A DNA stretch of 9,822 nt from Legionella genomosp. 1 (lineage in GTDB: Bacteria; Pseudomonadota; Gammaproteobacteria; Legionellales; Legionellaceae). Each line of letters starts with the position of its first letter. The first letter of the stretch is position 1. The stretch is from positions 1 through 9,822 of the forward strand of contig CAMDMN010000062.1 in NCBI GenBank assembly GCA_945901965.1, written 5' to 3'. The notes beneath the pieces were generated by a model. That model saw only the letters and a list, made by a program, of their open reading frames with translations, searched no databases and was not told the origin of the DNA. Positions 1 through 6,591 of the stretch are shown one piece after another. The translations under genes were made by a program, and so were the position numbers.

Positions 1-47
1 GTCGTGGCTCGGATTCCTCCAGACAATGCAGTCCCATCAAGGATCAT
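1..47 (-). CDS. Possible 5' end of a minus-strand gene, FolD-like start (tentative)
   Basis: Reading the minus strand from an ATG at 47-45 gives 15 codons to the window edge: M-I-L-D-G-T-A-L-S-G-G-I-R-A-T. The pattern I-L-D-G-x-A-L-S-x-x-I-R-A resembles the usual N-terminus of FolD, the bifunctional methylenetetrahydrofolate dehydrogenase/cyclohydrolase. This is a short match and could be chance. No Shine-Dalgarno sequence is visible upstream of the ATG, and the REP-associated repeat begins within three bases of it. The plus strand is also open from base 1 to a stop at 115-117 (38 codons), so a C-terminal tail of a plus-strand gene running into the repeat is the alternative. The first 60 bases look richer in GC than the rest of the window. 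Confidence 0.25.
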   Translation of the reverse strand, partial: MILDGTALSGGIRAT

Positions 48-49
48 CA

Positions 50-150
50 GACTTGTGGGGAACGATATGGATGTAGCGAAGCGAAATCAAGGTTATTATT
101 TAAATTTCAGCACCTAAAACCTTGATTTCGCTTCGCTACATCAAGGCTAC
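50..150. repeat. REP pair, family A, copy 1
   Basis: A perfect 25-bp inverted repeat (70-94 and 118-142) encloses a 23-bp spacer. The right arm read on the minus strand from 150 starts with GTAG and continues as a hairpin CCTTGAT - 13-nt loop - ATCAAGG, the GTAG-plus-palindrome scheme known for REP elements. The left arm lacks GTAGCC; it is preceded instead by 50-69, a flank nearly identical to the one before copy 3 (4650-4669). The unit lies between the edge of the window and the SulP gene. Confidence 0.8.
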
Positions 151-196
151 ATTTTCCAAGCATCTAATTTGCAAAGAAAAAATCCAAAGATAACTG

Positions 197-223
197 TTAA
201 CAAAAGTTAAAGGTTGGTATAAC
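197..223 (+). promoter_or_regulatory. Candidate promoter for the SulP-CA / proS operon
   Basis: An extended -10 element, TGG followed by TATAAC, lies at 215-223. TTAACA at 197-202 could be a -35, but the spacing is only 15 bp, so recognition may depend on the extended -10. The -35 lies in a small dyad, TTAAC-AAAA-GTTAA. The start codon follows about 35 bp downstream. No strong Shine-Dalgarno sequence is visible before the ATG at 259. The call rests on sequence resemblance only. Confidence 0.35.
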
Positions 224-258
224 ATCTAAAACTCATAAACTACGCAGATATTATCACG

Positions 259-2553
259 ATGACAAAAACTTTATTATTAGCTAATTATCGTAAATTGCGC
301 ATTTATAGAAAACGCAGCTTTAAATTTGATTTTATTGCGGCCATAGTAGTTTCTTTAGTAGCTATTCCTTTATGCTTAGGAACTGCTCTTGCGTCTGGCG
401 CTCCATTATTATCAGGCATTTTAAGTGGAATTATTGGTGGAATAATTGTAGGAGTTTTATCAGGCTCTGCTGTATCTGTTAGCGGACCTGCTGCTGGTAT
501 GGCTGCGGTAGTTTTAACTACTATTAGTCAACTTGGTGATTTTAATACCTTTCTTCTTGCCCTAATGTTTGCTGGTATTTTACAAGTAATAATAGGTTTT
601 ACTCGCGCAGGATTTATTGCTGATTATGTCCCTTCAAATGTAGTAGAAGGCTTACTTTGCGCCATTGGAATTTTATTAATTGTAAAACAATTACCTTTAG
701 CTTTCACCTTATCATCAAGTCTTGCTGAATTAAAAATGCATTTATTAGACATGGATGAAGGATTAAGAATTAAACCATTAGCTGATTTGGTTTATCATAT
801 AAATAGCGGCGCTATTATTTTATCAATCATATCTTTTACTATATTAGTTTATTTTGATAAAACAAAGATAAAATTGCTCAAAGTAATTCCAGGGCCAATT
901 GTTGCCGTAATTATTGGGATTTTACTCAACGAATTCTTTATTTACACAAGCTCATACCTTGCGCAAAATACTCCGCAATTAGTTAATATTCCTCAGCATG
1001 AAAAATTCAGAGATTTTATTGCTCAAATGAATACTCCCAATTGGTCAGAATGGTCTAATCCTAAAGTATATTTCTATGCAGTTGTATTAGCTCTAGTTGC
1101 TTCTTTAGAAACTTTACTTAATATAAAGGCTAGTGAAAAAATTGATAAAAAAAGACGATCATGTTCTAAGGATAGGGAATTAGTAGCGCAAGGAATTGGT
1201 AATTTAGCTGCAGGCTTTATTGGTGGGATCCCAATAACATCAGTAATTGTTCGTACATCTGTTAATATTCAAACTGGTGGTAAAACAAAATTTTCTACCA
1301 TTTTGCATGGTACTATAATTCTTTTTGCAATAATAATACTCCCAAAAACTTTAAATAAAATTCCTTTATCAACTTTAGCCGCGATTCTTATATATACAGG
1401 TTATAAACTTACAAAGCCCTCCATCTATTTTAAAATTTATCGCCAAGGCACCGATCGATTTATCCCCTTCATTGCTACAATTATATCCATTGTTATGCTT
1501 AACATTCTTGAGGGGATCATAATAGGTTTATTTATCAGTTTATTTTATATTTTAAAATCAAATAGCCGCGCTCGCCTTAATATTATTAAAGAAATTTACC
1601 CAAATGGCGTTACTAATAGATTAGTTCTCCCGCAGCAAACAACTTTTTTAAACAAAGCATCATTAATAGCGGAGCTTAATTCCATCCCTAACAAATCACA
1701 ATTAATTATTGATGCACGATACTCAGACTATGTAGATAAGGAAATTGTAGAGTTAATTACAGATTATCAGCAACATCAAGCACCAAATAAACAGATATTA
1801 CTAAATCTCATGGGCTTTAAAGAAAATTATGATATTCATAATTATATTGATTTTATTAATGTCACAACTTTTGATGTGCAGACAATTATCACACCAATTC
1901 AAGCGCTTAACATTCTAAAGGAAGGAAATCATCGATTTTTAGCTGATACCTGTATTCATCGCAGTTTAAAAAATGATATAAAACATACGGCCACCACTCA
2001 GCATCCTATTGCTGTTGTTTTAGGATGTATAGATTCAAGAGTACCGGTTGAAACTATATTTGATATGAGCTTTGGCGATCTTTTTTGCGTTAGAGTTGCG
2101 GGAAATGTTGTTAATGATGACGTGCTTGCAAGTATAGAGTACGCTGGAAATATAATTGGAGCTAAATTAATTGTCGTCTTAGGGCACACACGTTGTGGTG
2201 CAATTCAAGCGGCTTGTAATGGAGTTGAAGCCGGTCATATCACTCAGCTTCTTGCAAAAATAAAGCCGTCAATTAATGCAGAAACTCAAACAATTAATCA
2301 TCGCACCGGAAATAATATTGAATTTGTTCATAATGTTACTGAAATTAATATTGCTAATACCTTACTCCATATTTATCAAGAATCTAAAATATTACGCCAA
2401 ATGGTAGATAATGATGAAATTGGCCTTATCGGTGCTTTATATGATATTAGTACTGGCGAAGTTATTTTTAAAGATTTCTCAGCAACTGTTAGAGTTTTTG
2501 ACAATAGTAAACTCGGCAAATTACAACCAAAACTTAAAAATTTATTTGCTTAA
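259..2553 (+). CDS. SulP-family anion transporter fused to a beta-carbonic anhydrase
   Basis: This 764-aa inner-membrane protein probably moves bicarbonate (or another anion) and interconverts CO2 and bicarbonate at the cytoplasmic face. Residues about 23-435 form the SulP membrane domain, with roughly a dozen hydrophobic segments, the S-G-P-A-A-G motif at 75-80, and the conserved stretch E-T-L-L...K-A-S-E-K-I-D near 284-296 followed by R-E-L-x-x-Q-G-I-G-N at 306-315. Residues about 450-540 look like a divergent STAS domain. From about 545 a complete beta-carbonic anhydrase follows: zinc ligands C590, H643 and C646 (C-I-D-S-R and G-H-T-R-C-G-A) with the D592/R594 dyad. SulP-carbonic anhydrase fusions are a known architecture, and all key residues are present, so the enzyme should be active. 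Substrate is inferred from the fusion, not proven. The gene ends 18 bp before proS on the same strand, suggesting cotranscription. The start chosen gives a normal SulP N-terminus, but its ribosome binding site is weak. Confidence 0.93.
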   Translation: MTKTLLLANYRKLRIYRKRSFKFDFIAAIVVSLVAIPLCLGTALASGAPLLSGILSGIIGGIIVGVLSGSAVSVSGPAAGMAAVVLTTISQLGDFNTFLLALMFAGILQVIIGFTRAGFIADYVPSNVVEGLLCAIGILLIVKQLPLAFTLSSSLAELKMHLLDMDEGLRIKPLADLVYHINSGAIILSIISFTILVYFDKTKIKLLKVIPGPIVAVIIGILLNEFFIYTSSYLAQNTPQLVNIPQHEKFRDFIAQMNTPNWSEWSNPKVYFYAVVLALVASLETLLNIKASEKIDKKRRSCSKDRELVAQGIGNLAAGFIGGIPITSVIVRTSVNIQTGGKTKFSTILHGTIILFAIIILPKTLNKIPLSTLAAILIYTGYKLTKPSIYFKIYRQGTDRFIPFIATIISIVMLNILEGIIIGLFISLFYILKSNSRARLNIIKEIYPNGVTNRLVLPQQTTFLNKASLIAELNSIPNKSQLIIDARYSDYVDKEIVELITDYQQHQAPNKQILLNLMGFKENYDIHNYIDFINVTTFDVQTIITPIQALNILKEGNHRFLADTCIHRSLKNDIKHTATTQHPIAVVLGCIDSRVPVETIFDMSFGDLFCVRVAGNVVNDDVLASIEYAGNIIGAKLIVVLGHTRCGAIQAACNGVEAGHITQLLAKIKPSINAETQTINHRTGNNIEFVHNVTEINIANTLLHIYQESKILRQMVDNDEIGLIGALYDISTGEVIFKDFSATVRVFDNSKLGKLQPKLKNLFA

Positions 2554-2571
2554 AGCTTTTAAAGGAAAGAT

Positions 2572-4293
2572 ATGCGCTCTTCACAATGGTTATTAGCCAC
2601 TCTTAAAGAAACTCCTAATGATGCAGAAATAATTTCTCATCAGCTTATGTTACGTGCTGGCATGATTAGAAAGCTTGGATCTGGCCTTTATACATGGCTA
2701 CCACTTGGTTTAAAAGTATTAAAAAAAGTCGAGCTAATTGTCCGGGAAGAAATGAATCGTGCGGGCGCTATGGAAATTTTAATGCCCGCAGTACAACCTG
2801 CTGAGTTATGGCATGAAACAGGACGCTGGGAGACTTTTGGTGGTCAACTTTTAACCATGCGTGACTCTAATAACCGTGATTATTGTTTTGGCCCGACACA
2901 TGAAGAAGTCGTGACTGATTTAATGCGCAATGAATTACAATCTTATAAACAATTACCAATTAATGTATATCAAATTCAAACTAAATTTCGTGATGAAATA
3001 AGACCACGTTTTGGTGTTATGCGTGCACGAGAATTTATTATGAAAGATGCTTATTCTTTTCACCTAAGCGAAGACTCTTTACAACAAACATATGATCTAA
3101 TGTATCAAACTTATTGCAAAATATTTGACCGCCTTGGTTTGAAATACCGAGCGGTAGAAGCTGATACTGGTGCTATTGGTGGTGCTGTATCTCATGAGTT
3201 TCAAGTTTTAGCAGAAGCTGGTGAAGATTTAATTTTTTATAGTGATAAAGGTACTTATGCTGCAAATATTGAGCAAGCAACAAGCCAAATCCCTAAAAAA
3301 TCTGATTCTACATTAACTGAAATTATGCAAAAAGTCCCAACTCCTGATGTTAAAACTATTGACGATGTTGCTAAATTTTTAAAAGTTGATCCTTTTCTTA
3401 CGGTTAAAACATTAATAGTTGTAGGTTCAAAAGATCCACTGGTTGCTTTAATAATAAAAGGCGATGATGAACTTAACGAAGTAAAAGCGGCTAAACATCC
3501 TTTAGTTAAATCACCTCTTCAATTTGCTGATGAAGATCTAATTTTAAAATCTTTAAAAGCACCAATTGGATCATTAGGCCCGGTTGGGCTTGAAATCCCA
3601 ATTATTGCTGATCATCACACTATTGCGATGACATCATTTGTTTGTGGCGCTAATGAAAAAGAACAACATTACATTAATGCTGCATGGGGAAGAGATGCAA
3701 ATTATCACGAAGCATTTGATCTTCGAAATGTAAAAATTGGTGATATTAGTCCTGATGGTATCGGCAAATTACAATCTTGTCGAGGAATTGAAGTAGGACA
3801 TATATTCCAACTAGGTGATAAATATGCAAAAGCGATGAATGCATCTGTCCTTGATGAACAAGGTAAACTAAAAACTCTAACCATGGGTTGTTATGGTCTT
3901 GGTATTTCACGTGTAGTTGCTGCTGCTATTGAGCAACACAATGATAAAAATGGAATTCTATGGCCAGAAAATATTGCACCATTTCAATTAGTAATTATCC
4001 CGATAAATGGCGACCGCTCATCACTTGTAAAAGAAACTTCAAAAGAGATTTATGAGCTCTGTATTACGCTTGGCATCGATGTATTATTAGATGATAGGAA
4101 AGAGCGTCCTGGTGTTTTATTTGCAGATACTGATTTAATCGGCATACCACACCGCTTAGTTATTGGAGAGCGCAGTTTAGCCCAAGGTTTTATTGAATAT
4201 AAGGCTCGTAATCAAGCAGAACCTGATAATATTTTACTATCTGATGTATCAGATTTTATTAAGAATATATGTAACTCCAGAGGCTTTGAATAA
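2572..4293 (+). CDS. proS: Prolyl-tRNA synthetase (ProRS, class II, bacterial type)
   Basis: This cytoplasmic enzyme charges tRNA(Pro) with proline using ATP. The 573-aa length is normal for the bacterial type that carries an editing insertion. Visible parts: the N-terminal class II core with motif 1 around 40-80 (G-L-Y-T-W-L-P-L-G), motif 2 at 138-164 (F-R-D-E-I-R-P-R-F-G...K-D-A-Y-S-F-H), an INS editing domain at about 225-400, motif 3 at 439-447 (G-C-Y-G-L-G-I-S-R), and a C-terminal anticodon-binding domain from about 468. Lysine 279, which matches the INS lysine known to be needed for editing of mischarged alanine in the E. coli enzyme, is present in T-V-K-T. The start has a good ribosome binding site (AAGGA at 2562-2566, five bases before the ATG). 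It follows the SulP-CA gene by 18 bp. No frameshift or missing motif was seen. No clear hairpin terminator directly follows the stop; repeats begin about 20 bp later. Confidence 0.97.
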   Translation: MRSSQWLLATLKETPNDAEIISHQLMLRAGMIRKLGSGLYTWLPLGLKVLKKVELIVREEMNRAGAMEILMPAVQPAELWHETGRWETFGGQLLTMRDSNNRDYCFGPTHEEVVTDLMRNELQSYKQLPINVYQIQTKFRDEIRPRFGVMRAREFIMKDAYSFHLSEDSLQQTYDLMYQTYCKIFDRLGLKYRAVEADTGAIGGAVSHEFQVLAEAGEDLIFYSDKGTYAANIEQATSQIPKKSDSTLTEIMQKVPTPDVKTIDDVAKFLKVDPFLTVKTLIVVGSKDPLVALIIKGDDELNEVKAAKHPLVKSPLQFADEDLILKSLKAPIGSLGPVGLEIPIIADHHTIAMTSFVCGANEKEQHYINAAWGRDANYHEAFDLRNVKIGDISPDGIGKLQSCRGIEVGHIFQLGDKYAKAMNASVLDEQGKLKTLTMGCYGLGISRVVAAAIEQHNDKNGILWPENIAPFQLVIIPINGDRSSLVKETSKEIYELCITLGIDVLLDDRKERPGVLFADTDLIGIPHRLVIGERSLAQGFIEYKARNQAEPDNILLSDVSDFIKNICNSRGFE

Positions 4294-4312
4294 CTTGAAT
4301 TTTTTTAATACT

Positions 4313-4366
4313 CATAATAGCATCACGTCATCCAGAGCGCATAATAGCGGCACGTCATCCAGAGCG
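4313..4366. repeat. 27-bp tandem duplication
   Basis: Two adjacent 27-bp units, 4313-4339 and 4340-4366, both start CATAATAGC and end CACGTCATCCAGAGCG. They differ only at two neighbouring positions (AT against GG). They lie 19 bp after the proS stop and form the left border of the palindromic element described next, so the duplication probably arose when that element was inserted or copied. No coding role is apparent. Confidence 0.85.
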
Positions 4367-4456
4367 CGTGTTTTTTGCGCGAAGGATCTCCTGAATGTTG
4401 CACAATGTTCTGCAAATGGAGATCCCTCGTTGCACTCGGGATAACGTACCTCTGGA
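4352..4456. repeat. Imperfect palindromic intergenic element
   Basis: Several nested inverted segments are visible. ACGTCATCC at 4352-4360 pairs with GGATAACGT at 4439-4447 with one mismatch. TCCAGAG at 4358-4364 pairs with CTCTGGA at 4450-4456. GGATCTCC at 4384-4391 pairs perfectly with GGAGATCC at 4418-4425, extended to 12 bp with one mismatch. The centre carries a short direct repeat, AATGTTGCAC / AATGTTCTGC. This looks like a member of the CGTCATCC...GGATCTCC type of interspersed palindromes found between bacterial genes. No terminal features of an insertion sequence were found. In the RNA it would fold stably and might protect the proS 3' end. Confidence 0.6.
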
Positions 4457-4492
4457 TTTACAAATATATTTATTTAAAAAATATGGCCGTAT

Positions 4493-4518
4493 ATGGTAAA
4501 TATTAAAAATAAGCAAAT
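4493..4518 (+). repeat. Direct repeat, left copy, flanking the double REP insertion
   Basis: The 18-mer ATGGTAAATATTAAAAAT at 4493-4510 recurs exactly at 4837-4854. Extended to 26 bp, the two copies differ at only two positions. Between them lie both family A REP pairs and essentially nothing else. In this left copy the position equivalent to the downstream gene's ATG reads ATA. The pattern fits an insertion with target duplication, or a duplication of the start region of the downstream gene. Confidence 0.75.
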
Positions 4519-4639
4519 GTAGCCTTGATGCAGCGCAGCGTAATCAAGGTTTATTTAAAAGCAAAAACTTGTGGATATGAATTGCCTTTATTTGGGGTGG
4601 GATGAAAACCTTGATTACGCTGCGCTGCATCAAGGCTAC
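4519..4639. repeat. REP pair, family A, copy 2 (complete)
   Basis: A perfect 34-bp inverted repeat (4519-4552 and 4606-4639) encloses a 53-bp spacer. Both arms begin on their own strand with GTAG, followed by the hairpin CCTTGAT - 13-nt loop - ATCAAGG, so this is the only family A pair here with two intact heads. The spacer contains ACTTGTGG (4567-4574), an octamer that also begins the flank of copies 1 and 3. No open reading frame of note lies inside. Confidence 0.85.
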
Positions 4640-4649
4640 GAAAATTTAT

Positions 4650-4819
4650 GACTTGTGGGTAATGATATGGATGCAGCATAGCGTAATCAAGGTTTACAAT
4701 GCTGTATAAAACAGCAATATAGAGATATTAATGTTTCTAAAAATATACAGGGAAAGTTGGACACAATGTACTATAAGGCAAATCTAAACCTTGATTACGC
4801 TATGCTGCATCAAGGCTAC
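4650..4819. repeat. REP pair, family A, copy 3
   Basis: A perfect 27-bp inverted repeat (4670-4696 and 4785-4811) encloses an 88-bp spacer. The right arm reads on the minus strand from 4819 with an intact GTAG head; the left arm has lost it and is preceded by 4650-4669, which matches 50-69 of copy 1 at 18 of 20 bases. The spacer holds a small hairpin, GCTGT-ATAAA-ACAGC, at 4701-4715. The pair ends 33 bp before the next start codon, so any promoter for that gene must lie in or beside it. Confidence 0.82.
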
Positions 4820-4836
4820 TGTCGCTGTAATTATAG

Positions 4837-4862
4837 ATGGTAAATATTAAAAATGAGTAATT
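4837..4862 (+). repeat. Direct repeat, right copy, carrying a start codon
   Basis: This is the second copy of the 18-bp perfect (26-bp near-perfect) repeat at 4493-4518. The ATG of the 561-aa gene (4853-4855) lies inside it, its last base being one of the two positions that differ from the left copy. The sequence just before the ATG is A-rich and has no clear Shine-Dalgarno motif; the nearest purine run is AGATGG at 4835-4840. Confidence 0.75.
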
Positions 4863-6538
4863 TTAATGATGCGGCACGCGCTCTTAAAGCCCAAATTTCT
4901 GCAATAGGAGGAAAAGATTATTCCTATTCTGTTAGTTGGTTAACCTCACCCGCACAACACCCAAACTACACTGATAATGCCTTACAAGCAGTATGGAATA
5001 TTGCTGATATTCTGCAAAAAGCTACAACCGCTAGTAATATTATATCCTCACTTGCAGTCCTTGCTTATTATAAATCCACACTTTCTAGTTGTTTCGATTA
5101 TTTAGAAAAAGGAACTGGCGTGCTAAGAATTATTGATATTAAAACATATCATCTTGGCAGAGACCTTCATCATCTATTTCATGTACTTGTAAATGATCAT
5201 AAAATAAAAAAATTAATACCAACAAAAGAATTAAAAAAATTAGAAGAAATATACACAAGTCTTGGCCAAAGAGTACTTGAATTTAAACAGCATTCAAAGA
5301 CAAGATTAACTAGATACAAAGCTCATTTAGAATTAGATCTACACTTCCACAGAAGTCTGCCAAGTCCTGATTTTATTAACGCTGATACAAAAACCTATGA
5401 CTATAATATATCTTTATCAACAGCAGTTGATCATCATCTTCGCGCTTTAGAAGATAAAGATACATATATAAATTTAATTGCATTATTAGAAAAATATGAA
5501 GATGAGCTTACACAACATGAAAGAAGATTAGAAGAAGCCTTAGACCATTTTATATCTAATAAACACCCCCTACCGAGACATGAAGATGAAGTTTTTTATG
5601 AGGAATTTTCATCTGCTAGAGAAGCAACTTTTCTTTCGATCAAGGAAAAGCATCAAAGAGCCAAAGATGAAAGATTACAAATAAACACATTACTAGCTAA
5701 AGCAATAGCAGAGCATCAAACTATATCTCATCTCTTGGCGAGGTTAATAGTTGCCACAGAAAATGAAATAGAGCAAATTCCAACAACGCCAATCAGTCCA
5801 TTGCCGCAAGCTAAGAAAGATATTCCTGCTCCCCTTCATCTTCCACTACAAGAGACTGTAGCTCCAAAGACTGTAAGGAAACCTCAAGTTAGTGAAAAAA
5901 TCAAGAAAACTCCTATTAGGCTTAAACCTACGCCACCTGCGCCCCCAAAACTTACAGCTGTTAATATTCAAGCTCCTGTTACCATTAAAACAACTACTAT
6001 CAGTACTGAATCTAAAAAAATACCAAAAGTTAAAAAACAAAAAGTCCGTAAAAATACCATAAGAACTAGTTTGAGGTGTAGTTTTCTGCCCCCGCCACCA
6101 ACTACAAATATTCAAACTCTAGATAGAGTTAAAACAGAGTTTTTCGGTAATGAACCTATGAAAATTAGTGGGGTTTTTGGCGATTATTTAAAAGAGCGAG
6201 CTAAAACTTTTTGGCTTAGTGATTTAATTCTGCAATTTGGTTCTCTACTATTTGGTTTATTTAACTATAAAACTGAGTCTCAACAAAGAAACGAATACAT
6301 CCTAAATCTACAAGCTAATCTAATATCCTACCAATCTAATAATATAAACTACGAATCGCTAAGCGATTCAATTACCAAAGGCATACTAAATTTCCACCCC
6401 CGCTCCCTACTAAGACCTGAATATCAAAAATCATTGCAATGTAAATTATTTGAATTTAAACATCAATTAGAGGCGATACATTTGGATGATGAAGAAAAAG
6501 TAGCCTGGTTGCTTGCAACCGGGGTTTCTCAAAATTAG
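4853..6538 (+). CDS. Unrecognised 561-aa protein with helical, proline/basic and conserved-looking C-terminal regions
   Basis: I do not recognise this protein. Residues about 40-310 are charged and helix-rich, with likely coiled-coil stretches (about 115-160 and 200-300). Residues about 308-415 form a linker rich in Pro, Lys and Thr (for example P-T-P-P-A-P-P-K and K-V-K-K-Q-K-V-R-K) ending in F-L-P-P-P-P. From about 425 a compact C-terminal region follows, with an aromatic/hydrophobic stretch at 453-471 containing F-G-S-L-L-F-G-L-F-N-Y-K-T and then Q-Q-R-N-E-Y. No signal peptide, enzyme motif or clear transmembrane helix was found; 453-471 could insert in a membrane. The layout resembles secreted effectors of Legionellales (coiled coil, flexible linker, acidic D-D-E-E-K near the C-terminus), but no secretion genes are in view. 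The last dozen codons lie in a REP hairpin, so the C-terminus may be altered. The start lies in a direct repeat with a weak ribosome binding site. It is convergent with the 418-aa gene. Confidence 0.82.
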   Translation: MSNFNDAARALKAQISAIGGKDYSYSVSWLTSPAQHPNYTDNALQAVWNIADILQKATTASNIISSLAVLAYYKSTLSSCFDYLEKGTGVLRIIDIKTYHLGRDLHHLFHVLVNDHKIKKLIPTKELKKLEEIYTSLGQRVLEFKQHSKTRLTRYKAHLELDLHFHRSLPSPDFINADTKTYDYNISLSTAVDHHLRALEDKDTYINLIALLEKYEDELTQHERRLEEALDHFISNKHPLPRHEDEVFYEEFSSAREATFLSIKEKHQRAKDERLQINTLLAKAIAEHQTISHLLARLIVATENEIEQIPTTPISPLPQAKKDIPAPLHLPLQETVAPKTVRKPQVSEKIKKTPIRLKPTPPAPPKLTAVNIQAPVTIKTTTISTESKKIPKVKKQKVRKNTIRTSLRCSFLPPPPTTNIQTLDRVKTEFFGNEPMKISGVFGDYLKERAKTFWLSDLILQFGSLLFGLFNYKTESQQRNEYILNLQANLISYQSNNINYESLSDSITKGILNFHPRSLLRPEYQKSLQCKLFEFKHQLEAIHLDDEEKVAWLLATGVSQN

Positions 6539-6576
6539 CTTAATCCTGGTTATCGCTGGCGCGCTAACCAGGCTAC
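6500..6576. repeat. REP pair, family B, overlapping the end of the 561-aa gene
   Basis: GTAGCCTGGTT at 6500-6510 is the exact reverse complement of 6566-6576. The left unit is GTAG followed by a 9-bp hairpin with a two-base loop (CCTGGTTGC-TT-GCAACCGGG, one T-G pair). The right unit, read on the minus strand, is GTAG followed by CCTGGTTA - 12-nt loop - TAACCAGG. The head tetranucleotide and outward orientation match family A, but the stem sequence differs. The left unit is coding (V-A-W-L-L-A-T-G), and the stop at 6536-6538 lies between the two units. Confidence 0.75.
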
Positions 6577-6591
6577 TTTGCTTTATTTTTT
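6545..6591 (+). terminator. REP-derived terminator between convergent genes
   Basis: The hairpin CCTGGTTA / TAACCAGG (6545-6552 and 6565-6572, perfect 8-bp stem) follows the stop of the 561-aa gene by 6 bp. A T-rich tract at 6577-6591 begins a few bases after the stem. For the opposing gene, which stops at 6590, the same stem lies 17 bp beyond the stop and could also block read-through, but with no matching T run on that strand. The gap between stem and T tract makes it an imperfect intrinsic terminator. Confidence 0.5.

Noticed and set aside
1998..2189. A minus-strand open frame within the carbonic anhydrase domain
   Set aside because: It lies opposite strongly conserved zinc-binding motifs of the real gene.
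2411..2596. A plus-strand open frame bridging the SulP-CA end and the proS start
   Set aside because: Different frame from both genes, no ribosome binding site, and it would overlap the clear proS start.
4193..4444. An 83-codon plus-strand open frame crossing the proS stop and the tandem repeat
   Set aside because: It overlaps the proS 3' end in another frame and its second half is the 27-bp duplication translated (repeated S-S-R-A); no ribosome binding site.
4519..4819. Repeated palindromes considered as a CRISPR array
   Set aside because: Units are inverted pairs rather than direct repeats, with variable spacers of 53 and 88 bp and no regular period or leader.
5846..6115. An antisense open frame of 89 codons within the 561-aa gene
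   Set aside because: Its Phe/Arg/Ser/Trp-rich composition is what results from reading the Pro/Lys-rich linker on the opposite strand; no ribosome binding site or family resemblance.
6353..6369. A 17-bp perfect palindrome (GAATCGCT-A-AGCGATTC) inside the 561-aa gene
   Set aside because: It is in frame coding sequence (E-S-L-S-D-S), occurs once, and has no T run or relation to other repeats; likely chance.
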